NCBI RefSeq assembly: GCF_029888045.1
Contig: NZ_JARXRN010000025.1
Coordinates: 464,368 to 528,367 of the forward strand
Direction: 5' to 3'
Length of the DNA stretch: 64,000 nt
Origin: Luteimonas rhizosphaericola
GTDB taxonomy: Bacteria > Pseudomonadota > Gammaproteobacteria > Xanthomonadales > Xanthomonadaceae
The translations under genes and the position numbers were made by a program. This document shows, in pieces, positions 35,950 to 47,871 of this stretch. Each line of letters starts with the position of its first letter. Position 1 is the stretch's first letter. The notes under the pieces are model-generated. The model saw only the letters and a program-made list of their open reading frames with translations. It ran no database searches and was not told the DNA's origin.

Positions 35950-38028
35950 ATGTTCCGATGCCCGACGCTTGCCCCCGCGCTAGCACTCGCGTTTGCCGGT
36001 GCGGCCGCCGCTGCGAATGCGGAAGACGTCGCTCCAGCCGTGTCCGCCACCGAGCTGGATGCGGTGACCGTGTACGGCAGGCAGCTGGGGCGCATTCCCG
36101 GCGAAACCGCCACCAAATCCGGCGCCCCCGTGCTGGACATCCCGTTCAGCGTCAGCATCGTCCCGCGCGAACTGCTGGACTTGCGCAGCGTGTCGAACAT
36201 CGGACAGGCGACCGAGACCATCGGCGGCGTGCAGCGGACGATCGGCTTCTCCGGCAACCAGCGCTTCCGCATCCGCGGGTTCCAGGCCGTCAGCACGCTG
36301 CGCGACGGATTCCGGCAGAGCATGTCGCAGCCGGAGGTCGAACTGCAGGGTGTGGAGAGCATCGAAGTCCTGAAGGGCCCCGCGTCCGCTCTGTACGGGC
36401 GCTTCGAGCCGGGCGGCGTGATCAACTTCGTCTCCAAACGGCCGCAGGAGCGGTTCGCCGCGGCCGCAAGCCTGGCGGCAGGCTCGGACGACTACGCCCG
36501 CGCCAGCGTCGATGTCACCGGCCCGGTCGACGCCGCCGCCACGCTGCTCGGCCGCCTCAACGCGGCGCACGAGGACGCGGGCAGCTTCCGCGACGGCATC
36601 GACAGCCGCCAGTCGTTCCTCGCGCCCACCCTGGAGTGGCGACCCGACGCGCACACGAGCCTGCTCGCGCGGTTCGAGTATCTGGAACGCGACGCCGCCT
36701 TCGACCGTGGCCTGGGCAACAGCCCGCTGTTCCTCGAGGTGCCGATCGGACGCAACTACGGCGAAGACTTCATGCGCATCCGCAAGCGCCAGCTGAGCGG
36801 TGCCCTGGAGTTCGATCGCCAGTTGTCCGCGGACTGGCGCCTGCGCCTCGGCGCCTACTGGTCGGACGTACGCGTGCCCGAGGAGGAGTTCTTCAACTAC
36901 GGCTTCCCCACGCTGACCGGCACGACGGTCAACCGCAATTTCGTCAGCTATCGCGAAACCCAGAAGGATTCGACCCTGCAGGCCGAGCTGCATGGGCGCT
37001 GGCGCACCGGGCCGGTCGAGCATCGCGTGCTGGCGGGCGTGGAGCGGGCGGTGGACCGGCTGGCATTCCTCGACGGACGCATCGCCTACGGCAATCCGAT
37101 CGACCTGTTCGATCCGGTGCCGACCGGCCGGCCCGACACCTACGTGGATGCCGGCGACAGCCGCTACGAGTTCGAGACCGCGGCCCTGTACCTGCAGGAC
37201 GAGATCGCGTGGGAACGCTGGCGATGGCTGCTGGGCGGCCGCTACGAGCGCACCGATACGGTGTCGTTCTACACCGGCGGCATCGACCCGGCGGTGACGC
37301 GTCGCGATCGCCCGTTCTCGCCACGCGCAGGGGTCACCTACCTGCTCACGCCGGACCTGTCGGTGTACGCCAGCTGGGCGCGTTCGTTCCGCAACGAGGC
37401 GGATGCGGGCCTGCTGGAAAGCGGCCTGACGCCGAAGCCGACACGCGGCGAACAGGTCGAACTGGGGATCAAGTCGATCCTGGCCGACGGACGCGCCGAG
37501 GCGACGTTCGCGCTGTTCGACCTGCGCAAGACCGACGCCGTGGTCGCCGATCCGGTGGACTGGAACCTGGTCATCCAGGCGGGGGAACTGCGTTCGCGCG
37601 GCGCGGAGGCCGAACTGTCGATGCGCCTGCGGGATGCGTGGACGTTGGTGGCGGCCTACGCCTGGTCCGATGCGAGCATCCGCGAGGACTCCGACGCCTC
37701 CATCGTCGGCAACCGCCTTGCAGGCGTGCCGCGCCACCAGGCCAGCCTGTGGACGTCGTTGGCGTTCGACGGCCGCCTGTCCGGCCTGACGCTGGGCGGC
37801 GGCGTCCTGCACGGCAGCGAGCAGGCCGCCACCACCGCCAACACGTTCTTCCTGCCCGCGTACACGCGCATCGACCTCAATGCGCGCTACGCGCTGCGCA
37901 ACGGCTTCGACCTCCTGCTCAACATCGACAACGTGGGCGACCGCAGGTACTACATCACCGGCGGGTTCGCGCAGATCTACCCGCAACCGCCGCGGACGCT
38001 GCGACTGACCCTGGGAAAGCGCTGGTGA
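35950..38028 (+). CDS. TonB-dependent siderophore-type receptor
   Basis: A 692-residue outer-membrane receptor of the siderophore-receptor group. A signal peptide ends near ANA-ED (about residue 26), then a TonB-box-like LDAVTVYG, a plug with IPFSVSIVPRELL, NQRFRIRGFQ and VEVLKGPASALYGRFEPGGVIN-type motifs, and a barrel ending LTLGKRW. Unlike the ZnuD-like receptor it lacks a His/Cys-rich loop, which suggests it takes up a chelate rather than free metal. ATG 35950 follows AGAAGGAAG. Its stop overlaps the DUF5829 gene (GTGA). Placement behind a Zur-box match makes a zincophore-type ligand plausible, but iron-siderophore uptake is the default family function. Confidence 0.88.
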   Translation: MFRCPTLAPALALAFAGAAAAANAEDVAPAVSATELDAVTVYGRQLGRIPGETATKSGAPVLDIPFSVSIVPRELLDLRSVSNIGQATETIGGVQRTIGFSGNQRFRIRGFQAVSTLRDGFRQSMSQPEVELQGVESIEVLKGPASALYGRFEPGGVINFVSKRPQERFAAAASLAAGSDDYARASVDVTGPVDAAATLLGRLNAAHEDAGSFRDGIDSRQSFLAPTLEWRPDAHTSLLARFEYLERDAAFDRGLGNSPLFLEVPIGRNYGEDFMRIRKRQLSGALEFDRQLSADWRLRLGAYWSDVRVPEEEFFNYGFPTLTGTTVNRNFVSYRETQKDSTLQAELHGRWRTGPVEHRVLAGVERAVDRLAFLDGRIAYGNPIDLFDPVPTGRPDTYVDAGDSRYEFETAALYLQDEIAWERWRWLLGGRYERTDTVSFYTGGIDPAVTRRDRPFSPRAGVTYLLTPDLSVYASWARSFRNEADAGLLESGLTPKPTRGEQVELGIKSILADGRAEATFALFDLRKTDAVVADPVDWNLVIQAGELRSRGAEAELSMRLRDAWTLVAAYAWSDASIREDSDASIVGNRLAGVPRHQASLWTSLAFDGRLSGLTLGGGVLHGSEQAATTANTFFLPAYTRIDLNARYALRNGFDLLLNIDNVGDRRYYITGGFAQIYPQPPRTLRLTLGKRW

Positions 38029-39056
38029 GCGGCCCCGTCGTGCGCGGGCGTCCCCCGGGGGCGCGGCGCCGGCTCGCGCTGGGGCTGCTATGTCTGGTCG
38101 CGGGCCTGTGTGCGCTGGTGCCGGCGTCGGGCGGACAGGCTGGCGAAGCGCCGGCACCGGTCGTGCGCGCACCGGCACCGCCGGGGCTCAACCACGTCTA
38201 CGTGGTGCTCGATGCGGATACCTTCGCCGCCCTGCGCGACCACCCGAACGTCGCGCGGGTCCTGTCGCACGCGGACGCGGGGCTTCCGGACTTCAGGACG
38301 CCCGACGGTCACAGCGACCGCCTGTTCTTCCGCGGCCGCACGACGTACCTGGAGTTCTTTGCGCCGGACAACCGCTTCGGCGAGCCGGTCGGCAAGGTCG
38401 GGCTGGCGATCGGGCTGGATGCCGCCGCGGGACTGGATGCCGTCCACGACGCATGGCGCCATGCCTATGGCGCCGACGTGCGGCGCTCCGCCGCCACCTA
38501 CCGACGGGTCGATCCGGTCGTTCCCTGGTACGACGCCGTCCAGGTGGATGCCACCAGCGACAACCCGCAGTTCGTGCTCTGGGCGATGACCTACACGCCG
38601 GAGTTCGTGGGCTGGATCTCGTCGCGCGACGCGCCATCCGGCGAAGCGCGCGCGGGAAGCACGCGTCGGCGCGATGCGCTGGCCGCGCGCTGGCGCGAGG
38701 ACCAGAACTTCGTCGACGTGGTCGGCATCGCGATCTCCGTGCCGGCCCGGCTGCAAGCCCGCATCGCAGAACAACTGGCGCTTGCCGGCATGGAACGCCT
38801 CGACGATGCCGGAGCAACGCGGCTGGTCGGCGATGGCTGGTCGATCGTGCTGGAGCGGCGCGGCCCCGAAGCCGTTGGCCTGGTGCATCTCGACCTCGCC
38901 GTGTCCGGCCGCTGGAACGCGGGCTGCCCGGCGGTGCTGGGCCGGACGACACTCGACTCAGCCGGCGGGCGCCTGCGTTGGCATTTCGGCAGGGCCACGC
39001 CCGGGAGCGCAGATGCCGGCGGCGCCGACGACTGTCGCGTGCGTCGCCGCGAGTAG
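38025..39056 (+). CDS. DUF5829-family exported protein, function unknown
   Basis: A 343-residue protein starting at GTG 38025, overlapping the receptor stop, with GGGAAA upstream. A signal peptide (about 14-40, ending GQA) is followed by a segment beginning LNHVYVVLDADTFAALRDHP, which I associate with DUF5829. Conserved-looking parts include FFRGRTTYLEFFAP and WAMTYTPEFVGW. The fold may be of the glyoxalase/phenazine-resistance kind, since the layout resembles vicinal-oxygen-chelate proteins, but this is a guess. Two Cys residues near the C-terminus could form a disulfide. It is the last gene of the operon, probably periplasmic, so it may handle the ligand or metal delivered by the receptor. 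Confidence 0.7.
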   Translation: MSGPVVRGRPPGARRRLALGLLCLVAGLCALVPASGGQAGEAPAPVVRAPAPPGLNHVYVVLDADTFAALRDHPNVARVLSHADAGLPDFRTPDGHSDRLFFRGRTTYLEFFAPDNRFGEPVGKVGLAIGLDAAAGLDAVHDAWRHAYGADVRRSAATYRRVDPVVPWYDAVQVDATSDNPQFVLWAMTYTPEFVGWISSRDAPSGEARAGSTRRRDALAARWREDQNFVDVVGIAISVPARLQARIAEQLALAGMERLDDAGATRLVGDGWSIVLERRGPEAVGLVHLDLAVSGRWNAGCPAVLGRTTLDSAGGRLRWHFGRATPGSADAGGADDCRVRRRE

Positions 39057-39225
39057 CGTCGGGGATCGTGCGGCGGATCCAGTCCGCGCGTCGGCGGCTC
39101 CGGTGCATCGCCGGGATGTGCGGCAGAGATGTGCGGCAAAGGCGGGCGGGCGCGGCCGGCTGGAGGCGCAGGCGCCGCGGGCGCGCAGAACCGCGCCCGA
39201 CGCGGCGGGTTCGATCTGCAGGCAG

Positions 39226-39302
39226 TGGTGGCTATGGGTGGACTCGAACCACCGACCCCAGCATTATGAGTGCTGTGCTCTAACCGGCTGAGCTACATAG
39301 CC
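39226..39302 (-). tRNA. tRNA-Met (CAT anticodon, elongator type)
   Basis: The minus strand folds as a complete 77-nt cloverleaf including an encoded CCA end. The acceptor is GGCTATG/CATAGCC, the anticodon stem CAGCA/TGCTG holds loop CTCATAA, and the T-loop is GGTTCGAGTCC. The GGCTA...GTAGCTCAG start matches elongator rather than initiator tRNA-Met. Base pairing was checked by eye. Confidence 0.96.
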
Positions 39303-39439
39303 AGATCGATCGCGCGCGCAGGGCGGCGAGCCGCCTATTCTCGGCGCGCGGGGCGGCGGCGTCAACGCCGCGCATCGGGATTGGCACTTTCGCGGGCGCC
39401 GTGGCAGAGTCGGGGGCAGTAGATCTTGGAGTCCGCATC

Positions 39440-40018
39440 GTGATCGATCCGGACGGGTACCGCCCCAATGTCGGCATCGTCCTGATGCACCCCGACGGCC
39501 GCGTCTTCTGGGCGCGACGGGTGCGTCGCGACGGCTGGCAGTTCCCGCAGGGCGGGATGAACAGCGACGAGACGCCGATCGAGGCGATGTACCGCGAGCT
39601 CCGCGAGGAGACCGGCCTGCTGCCCGAGCACGTGGCCGTGCTCGGCGTCACCCCCGGCTGGCTGCGCTACCGGCTGCCGTACAACGCCATCCGCCGCAAC
39701 GACCGCGTCGTGTGCATCGGCCAGAAGCAGGTCTGGTTCCTGCTCCAGTTCACCGGGCAGGAAAGCGACCTGCAGCTGGACCTGACCCCGAAGCCGGAGT
39801 TCGACCACTGGCGCTGGGTGGATTTCTGGTACCCGGTGGAACACGTGGTGATGTTCAAGCGCGGGGTCTACGCCAGCGCGCTGCGGCACCTGGCGCCGTT
39901 CGCGCGCCAGATCGCGGGGATGAACGCCATTCCCGCGGCCACCGTCGAGCGCGAGCGGGGCCGCCGGCGGCCCCGGCACCGTGGCCCGGTCCGGCAGCCC
40001 TCGCGCGACCGGGAGTAA
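39440..40018 (+). CDS. rppH: RNA pyrophosphohydrolase RppH
   Basis: A 192-residue Nudix hydrolase that removes pyrophosphate from the 5' end of mRNAs and starts RNase E-dependent decay. The N-terminal [14 protein letters not shown] and the Nudix box [23 protein letters not shown] (GX5EX7REUXEEXGU) are intact, and [10 protein letters not shown] and [14 protein letters not shown] match RppH. The usual RppH start is GTG 39440 with GGAG 8 bp upstream; a 5' extension to 39401 is open but unsupported. The C-terminal ~20 residues are Arg-rich. It is probably monocistronic, between tRNA-Met and the iron genes. Confidence 0.93.
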   Translation: MIDPDGYRPNVGIVLMHPDGRVFWARRVRRDGWQFPQGGMNSDETPIEAMYRELREETGLLPEHVAVLGVTPGWLRYRLPYNAIRRNDRVVCIGQKQVWFLLQFTGQESDLQLDLTPKPEFDHWRWVDFWYPVEHVVMFKRGVYASALRHLAPFARQIAGMNAIPAATVERERGRRRPRHRGPVRQPSRDRE

Positions 40019-40051
40019 CGGTCCCCGAGCGGACCGGAATGCTGGCGGCAT

Positions 40052-40066
40052 TGACAATCATTCTCA
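40052..40066 (+). promoter_or_regulatory. Putative Fur box before bfd
   Basis: TGACAATCATTCTCA matches the 7-1-7 Fur motif TGATAATNATTATCA at 12 of the 14 specified positions. It overlaps a -35-like TTGACA (40051-40056) and is 43 bp before the bfd start. Iron repression of bfd is known in other proteobacteria. Confidence 0.68.
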
Positions 40067-40109
40067 TGCATGGCGAAATGGCGTCCGGATCTTCCACCGG
40101 TCGCGCGCC

Positions 40110-40319
40110 TTGTACGTCTGCATCTGCAACGGGATCACCGAAGCCGACATCCGCCGGGCCGCCGAGGCCGGTTGCAGTTCGCTGCCCGAACTGACCATGC
40201 GCACAGGCGTGGGCGCCTGCTGCGGCACCTGCATCGACACCGCGAGCGCCCTGCTCGACGCCGCGCGTCCGGCCGCCCCGGCCGCGTCCATCGCCCTGCC
40301 GGTGCTGCGCGCCGCCTGA
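40110..40319 (+). CDS. bfd: Bacterioferritin-associated ferredoxin Bfd
   Basis: A 69-residue [2Fe-2S] protein that donates electrons to bacterioferritin so stored iron is released. The four ligands Cys4, Cys6, Cys38 and Cys41 lie in the standard C-x-C ... C-x2-C pattern, with Cys22 and Cys37 extra. The start is TTG 40110, which gives the family N-terminus (M)YVCICNGIT; the ribosome site is weak. A Fur-box match lies in front and the bacterioferritin gene follows after 109 bp, the classic pairing. The C-terminal ~15 residues are an Ala/Pro tail. Confidence 0.9.
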   Translation: MYVCICNGITEADIRRAAEAGCSSLPELTMRTGVGACCGTCIDTASALLDAARPAAPAASIALPVLRAA

Positions 40320-40428
40320 GCGACGCCTCGCGCGCGGCGCGGGATACAAATGCACCCGATTCGTGTTCCGGCATGCGCCTGCGCGCGACGCTAGAGTGCG
40401 CAGGTCCACGCTTGCACGGAATCCGGCC

Positions 40429-40899
40429 ATGAAAGGCGATGCAGAGGTCATCCGCTACCTCAACAAGGCGCTCTACAACGAACTCACCGCGATCAACCAG
40501 TACTTCCTGCACGCCAAGATGCTGAAGAACTGGGGCCTCGGCGAACTCGCCAAGCACGAGTACGAAGAGTCGATCGACGAGATGAAGCACGCCGACGTGC
40601 TGTCCGAGCGCATCCTGTTCCTCGAGGGGCTGCCCAACTTCCAGGCGCTGGGCAAGCTGCGCATCGGCGAGACCCCGGTGGAGATCCTGCGCGCCGACCT
40701 GGCGCTGGAGATGGACGGCATCCCGCTGCTGCGCGAGGCGATCGCGCACTGCGAGACGGTGGGCGACTACGTCAGCCGCAAGCTGTTCGCCGACATCCTC
40801 GAGAACGAGGAAGAGCACGTGGACTGGCTGGAGACCCAGCTCGACCTGGTCGCCCGCATCGGCGAGCAGAACTACCTGCAGAGCCAGATCGAGGACTGA
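40429..40899 (+). CDS. bfr: Bacterioferritin
   Basis: A 156-residue iron-storage protein forming a 24-subunit, haem-containing shell. It is closely similar to the Escherichia coli protein as I remember it: it begins [15 protein letters not shown], has Glu18, Glu51 and His54 of the ferroxidase site, the haem ligand Met52 in [10 protein letters not shown], and the helix 4 pair in DEEHVD-type [11 protein letters not shown] 40429 is standard. It follows bfd in the same direction; co-regulation by iron is likely, although a separate promoter in the 109-bp gap cannot be excluded. It is convergent with the hybrid kinase gene. Confidence 0.96.
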   Translation: MKGDAEVIRYLNKALYNELTAINQYFLHAKMLKNWGLGELAKHEYEESIDEMKHADVLSERILFLEGLPNFQALGKLRIGETPVEILRADLALEMDGIPLLREAIAHCETVGDYVSRKLFADILENEEEHVDWLETQLDLVARIGEQNYLQSQIED

Positions 40900-41057
40900 G
40901 GCGGCGTCGGGCGGCGGAGTTCGTCCGTCGTCGTTCATCCGCCGGGAACCCCTGGGCCCGACGCGATCCTGTCGCGGCACGGCGCGCGCGATCAGGTGCC
41001 GCCACCGTTCACTCGTCGGGCGTGGCCCGGCCGGCTTCTGCCAGCGCGTCGTGATCC

Positions 41058-43904
<2,847 letters not shown>

Positions 43905-43913
43905 CGGCGGGCC

Positions 43914-45740
43914 CTAGAGCACCGAGTGCTGGAAGTCGAATTCGAGTTCGCCGGCCGGCCGCTGCACCAGGTTGCCCTGGATGAAATCGACCCCGGTCAT
44001 CCACAGCGTCGCCGCCGACTGCGCGTCCTCGACCTGCTGGCCGATGACCTGCAGCCCCAGGCGGTGGGCGAAGTCGATCGCGCTGCGCATCTCGTCGCGG
44101 ATCGCCGCCTCGTGCAGCTGGCTCGAATACAGCGCGGCCAGGCGCACGTAGCCCAGCGGCAGCTGGCCGATCAGCGCGTTGGCCTCGGCGCCGAACCGGT
44201 ACTGGCTCAGGCACAGCTGCACCCCGGCCTGGACCATGTCGCGGCAGAACTCCTGCAGCGACAGCGCATGCACCAGCGCATCCTCCTGGCGCACGTCGAT
44301 CACCAGCGAGCCGCCGTCCACGCCGGCCTCGGCCAGCGACTGCAGCAGCCATTGCGCGTGGCCCGCGTGCGAGAGCGTCTCCGGCGACTGGGTGACGAAC
44401 AGGCGCAGGGCCCGGTTCTCCTGCCGCTGCCGGCGCAGCGCGCCGATCGCGATCTCCAGCACGCGGCGGTCGACATCGAGCGTGGCGCCGATGCGCGCGG
44501 CCGCGGCCAGCACCTGGCCGGCGGCGTGTTCGGTGCCGCGCGCGTCGCGCAGGCGCAGCAGCACCTGGTACTGGGCGTCGTTGCCGCCGGCCACCGCCAC
44601 GATCGGCTGGAACGCGGTCTGCAGCCCGCCGGAGGCGAGCGCGTCGCGCAGGGTGCGCGACAGGTCGGCCAGGGTCTGGTCCTCGACCGAGACCGGCCGC
44701 TCCCAGGCCGCCACCGCATGGGTGTGGCTGCGCGCGGCGCGCAGCGCTTCCTCGGCCGCGGTCAGCGCCGCGCCGGGGTCGTCGAATCCGAGCGCCAGGT
44801 CCGCATACCCGACCACCGCACGCAGGCGCACGCGTTCCTCGCCGACGCGGAAGGCGTGTTCGCCCAGGCCGTCGCGCAGCTGGCGGGCGAGCGGCGCCAG
44901 CGCATCGGGCGCCAGCCCGGTGGCGAGCACCAGGAAGGTGTTGTCGTTCAGGCGCGCGGCGGCGTGCGGGTCGGCGACTTCCCCCAGCCGGCGGCCGGCA
45001 TCGGTGAGCAATGCTTCGAGCGCGGCATAGCCGAAACGGTCGCGGAGGGCGGCGATGCCCGCGATCTCGACGAAGAAGGTCGCGCCGTCGCGCGCGCCCG
45101 GCACCGAGGTCGACAGCAACTGCAGCATCTGCGGCCGGGTACGCAGCCCGGTGGCGGGGTGGCGATGGGTGGCCGCGGCCGGCGACTGCAGCGCACGGGC
45201 GCGCACGATCCGGTTCTGCACCGCCGAGATCAGGTGCTTGGGCCGGACCGGCTTGCGCAGGAAATCGTCCGCGCCCAGGTCGAGCGCCTCGAACCGGCGC
45301 TCGGGGTCCTCGTCGCCGGTGAGGAACACGATCGGCACCGTCGAGAAATCGGCGTGGGCGCGGATCAGCGAGGTCAGCTCGGCACCGTCCAGCCCGGGCA
45401 TGTGCAGGTCCATCAGCACCAGGTCGGGCCGCAGCTGCTCCATCGCCGCCATCACCTCGCTGGTGACCGACGCGACCTGGGCCTGCATGCCGGCGCCGTT
45501 GAGCACGCTCTCGGCGAACAGGGCCTGGCTGGGATCGTCCTCGACGATCAGCACCCGCCAGGGCGAGGCGTCCTGTCCCGGGGCGGCCGGCGCCGCAAGG
45601 GCGGGCACGGGCGCGGGCGGTTGATCGTCGGGGGCCGGATCGACGCGCGCGAGCACCGGTGCGCCCGCATCCTCGCACCAGCGGCGCCAGAAACCGGTCG
45701 GCGGGAATTCGGCGCGTTGGCGGTTGTCGGCGTCAGACAC
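43914..45740 (-). CDS. FimX-like response regulator with degenerate GGDEF and EAL domains
   Basis: A 608-residue cytoplasmic regulator: REC (about 60-180; LIVEDDPS, LMDLHMPGLDG, RKPVR), then GGDEF-like and EAL-like domains. The GGDEF site reads NDNTF, so cyclase activity is not expected. The EAL site reads QVLLR, and the metal-binding DDFGTG region reads SQYRFGA, so phosphodiesterase activity is also unlikely. The C-terminus (TLWMTGVDFIQGNLVQ, ending in EFDF) strongly recalls FimX, which binds c-di-GMP through a dead EAL domain and controls type IV pili; the PAS domain of FimX is absent. GTG 45740 follows AAGG; TTG 45776 is the alternative. It is first in the operon with the hybrid kinase. 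Confidence 0.86.
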   Translation of the reverse strand: MSDADNRQRAEFPPTGFWRRWCEDAGAPVLARVDPAPDDQPPAPVPALAAPAAPGQDASPWRVLIVEDDPSQALFAESVLNGAGMQAQVASVTSEVMAAMEQLRPDLVLMDLHMPGLDGAELTSLIRAHADFSTVPIVFLTGDEDPERRFEALDLGADDFLRKPVRPKHLISAVQNRIVRARALQSPAAATHRHPATGLRTRPQMLQLLSTSVPGARDGATFFVEIAGIAALRDRFGYAALEALLTDAGRRLGEVADPHAAARLNDNTFLVLATGLAPDALAPLARQLRDGLGEHAFRVGEERVRLRAVVGYADLALGFDDPGAALTAAEEALRAARSHTHAVAAWERPVSVEDQTLADLSRTLRDALASGGLQTAFQPIVAVAGGNDAQYQVLLRLRDARGTEHAAGQVLAAAARIGATLDVDRRVLEIAIGALRRQRQENRALRLFVTQSPETLSHAGHAQWLLQSLAEAGVDGGSLVIDVRQEDALVHALSLQEFCRDMVQAGVQLCLSQYRFGAEANALIGQLPLGYVRLAALYSSQLHEAAIRDEMRSAIDFAHRLGLQVIGQQVEDAQSAATLWMTGVDFIQGNLVQRPAGELEFDFQHSVL

Positions 45741-45970
45741 CGCCGGAACCTTGCCGCAAAGCGCGTGCCGCGGCAACCGCGCACGACGCGTGGCGCAACA
45801 GCCGGTGTAGCGAGGAGCCTGCCTGCGCAGCCACGCGGTTCATTCCATTTCCCCCTGTTGCCGGCATTATCGCGCAATGCGGCCCGGCGACTATGGCACG
45901 GCAAAGCCGGCCCCGTGCGGCCACATCCCCCTCACGCACCGTGCGTCGGGCCGGAAGTGTGATCGCGCGC

Positions 45971-46555
45971 TCAGGCGGTTGCGGCGGGTCGGGGCGCTCG
46001 CCTGAACAGCCGTCGCCACAGCCACCACAACAGCAGCAGCACGCCCACGCCGATCCCCACCACCACCGCGAGCACCAGCCACGGGTACGACCACGCCAGA
46101 CCGAGCGCGCCGACCACCACCACGTCCTCGGTCGCCGACGCGGTCCAGTTGCTGACCGGCTCGGGCGAGGTGTTGAGCAGCATCCGCGAACCGGCCTTCA
46201 CCGCATGGCTGGTGAGCGCCACGCCGGCGCCGGCGGCGAGCATCCCGGCGCCCAGTTCGCCGTCGGGTGACAGCGACGCGGCGGCCAGGAAGGCTCCGGC
46301 AGGCACCCGCGCCAGGGTCTGGACCAGGTCCCAGGCCGAGTCGACCCCGGGGATCTTGTCGGCCAGGAATTCGGTCACCGCGAGCACGCCCGAGACGCCC
46401 AGGACCCAGGGCGAGGTCGTGGCCTCCAGCGCCGGGGGCAGGTCGATCCAGCCGAACGCGCCCGCCAGCCCCACGCCGAAGACGGTCAGGTACGCGCGCA
46501 CGCCTGCCAGCCAGGCCAGCAGGACGCCGACGGCGAACAGGTGGGCTTCGGACAC
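45971..46555 (-). CDS. DUF4126 membrane protein
   Basis: A 194-residue inner-membrane protein of unknown function. About five hydrophobic segments run from residue 5 to 185, including HLFAVGVLLAWLAGVRAYLTVFGVGLAG at the start and a long final helix followed by an Arg-rich tail. The segment WIDLPPALEATTSPWVL is characteristic of DUF4126. GTG 46555 has GAGGAA 7 bp upstream and directly precedes the first helix; the longer in-frame extension has no membrane or family features. It is divergent from the DUF6776 gene. No function is proposed. Confidence 0.83.
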   Translation of the reverse strand: MSEAHLFAVGVLLAWLAGVRAYLTVFGVGLAGAFGWIDLPPALEATTSPWVLGVSGVLAVTEFLADKIPGVDSAWDLVQTLARVPAGAFLAAASLSPDGELGAGMLAAGAGVALTSHAVKAGSRMLLNTSPEPVSNWTASATEDVVVVGALGLAWSYPWLVLAVVVGIGVGVLLLLWWLWRRLFRRAPRPAATA

Positions 46556-46674
46556 GGGCGTTCCTCGCAGGCCGGACGGCGGCTGAACCAGGGGCCGGGC
46601 CAGCGCGCCCGACGCCCGGAGTATAGGCGCGCTGCGCCTTGACGCCGGCGCGCGCGCGTCGCTATACCGGTGCG

Positions 46675-47442
46675 ATGACGCAGCCACCTCCCAGCGCGCC
46701 GGAAGGCGCCGCGCCGACGTCCGCGATGCCCGGTGCACCCGCGCCAGGCGCCGCCGCCGTCTCCCCGCCCGCTTCCCCGACCTCGCCGGCCGGCTACGCG
46801 GTGCTGGGCCTGTTCGTGGCCGCGCTGGCGTTCGGCCTGTGGGGGCTGTGGGCCGTGTTCGGCGGTGCCGGTGGCGCGTCGGGCGGCGAACTCGCGCGGG
46901 CGCAGGCGCAGGTCGAATCGCTGGAGCAGCAGGTCGCCACGCTCACCCGTTCCGACCAGATCAGCCGCGACGCCAACCGCGACCTGCAGGGCACCCTGGC
47001 CGAGCGCGACGAGGAGATCTCCGCCCTGCGGGCGGATGTCGCGTTCTACGAGCGCTTCGTCGGCTCCACCGCGCAGCGCCGTGGGCTGGCGGTGCACGAG
47101 CTGGTGCTCACCCCGCAGGCCGGCCAGGCCTGGCACTACACGGCCACGCTGACCCAGAACCTGAACCGCGGCGCGGTCAGCGCCGGCCGTCTCACCCTGG
47201 CGGTGGAAGGCACGCGGGACGGCAAGCTCGAGCGCCTGGACTGGGCGGCGCTGCGCCAGGAAGACGATGCCCCGGGCGTGGAGTATTCGTTCAAGTATTT
47301 CCAGCAGGTGGAGGGCGAGGTGATGTTGCCGCCGGGGTTCCAGCCGCTGCGGATCACCGCGCGCCTGGTGCCGTCGTCCGGGGCGGCGGTGGAACAGACC
47401 CTGCCCTGGAGCGAGGCCGCGCGCACCGCGCCGGCGGGCTGA
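46675..47442 (+). CDS. DUF6776-type single-pass membrane protein
   Basis: A 255-residue protein of unknown function. A Pro/Ala-rich cytoplasmic N-terminus (about 1-38) is followed by one transmembrane helix (about 39-62), a coiled coil (about 70-125) and a beta-rich C-terminal domain with [19 protein letters not shown] and [19 protein letters not shown]. This order matches small proteins grouped as DUF6776 in Xanthomonadaceae, as far as I recall. It is followed closely by erpA in the same direction, which may mean a shared transcript. The start is ATG 46675; an upstream ATG at 46639 would add 12 residues. Confidence 0.72.
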   Translation: MTQPPPSAPEGAAPTSAMPGAPAPGAAAVSPPASPTSPAGYAVLGLFVAALAFGLWGLWAVFGGAGGASGGELARAQAQVESLEQQVATLTRSDQISRDANRDLQGTLAERDEEISALRADVAFYERFVGSTAQRRGLAVHELVLTPQAGQAWHYTATLTQNLNRGAVSAGRLTLAVEGTRDGKLERLDWAALRQEDDAPGVEYSFKYFQQVEGEVMLPPGFQPLRITARLVPSSGAAVEQTLPWSEAARTAPAG

Positions 47443-47503
47443 CGCGACGGTGCGTGCCGCCGCGGCGCTTGAAGTCGCGGCCGGTGCGCCCCATCCTGAC
47501 CGC

Positions 47504-47866
47504 ATGTCTTCGCCCGCCCCCGACTATCTTTCGCTCCAGCGCCCGCTGGACTTCACGCCAGCGGCCGCCGGAAAGGTGCGCGAGCTGATCGCCGAAGAAG
47601 GCAACTCGGCGCTGAAACTGCGCGTCTACATCCAGGGCGGCGGCTGTTCGGGCTTCCAGTACGGGTTCGAATTCGACGAGGAGCAGGCCGAGGACGACCT
47701 GACGGTGACCACCGACGGCGTGACCCTGGTGGTCGACCCGCTCAGCCTGCAGTACCTGATGGGCGCCGCGGTCGACTACACCGAGAGCCTGCACGGCGCG
47801 CAGTTCACGATCCGCAACCCGAACGCGAAGTCGACCTGCGGCTGCGGGTCGTCGTTCACCGTCTGA
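47504..47866 (+). CDS. erpA: Iron-sulfur cluster insertion protein ErpA
   Basis: A 120-residue A-type carrier that delivers Fe-S clusters to apoproteins. The three ligands are Cys48 in [11 protein letters not shown], Cys112 and Cys114 in CGCGSSF, and the core [12 protein letters not shown] and [22 protein letters not shown] are typical. Length and C-terminus fit ErpA rather than IscA, and no isc genes are adjacent. ATG 47504 is the only sensible start. The next gene, nudC, begins 5 bp after the stop. Confidence 0.93.
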   Translation: MSSPAPDYLSLQRPLDFTPAAAGKVRELIAEEGNSALKLRVYIQGGGCSGFQYGFEFDEEQAEDDLTVTTDGVTLVVDPLSLQYLMGAAVDYTESLHGAQFTIRNPNAKSTCGCGSSFTV

Positions 47867-47871
47867 CCCCG

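Noticed and set aside
45741-45776. TTG start adding 12 residues to the FimX-like regulator
   Set aside because: GTG 45740 has an AAGG ribosome site at proper distance; the extra residues add no recognisable feature.
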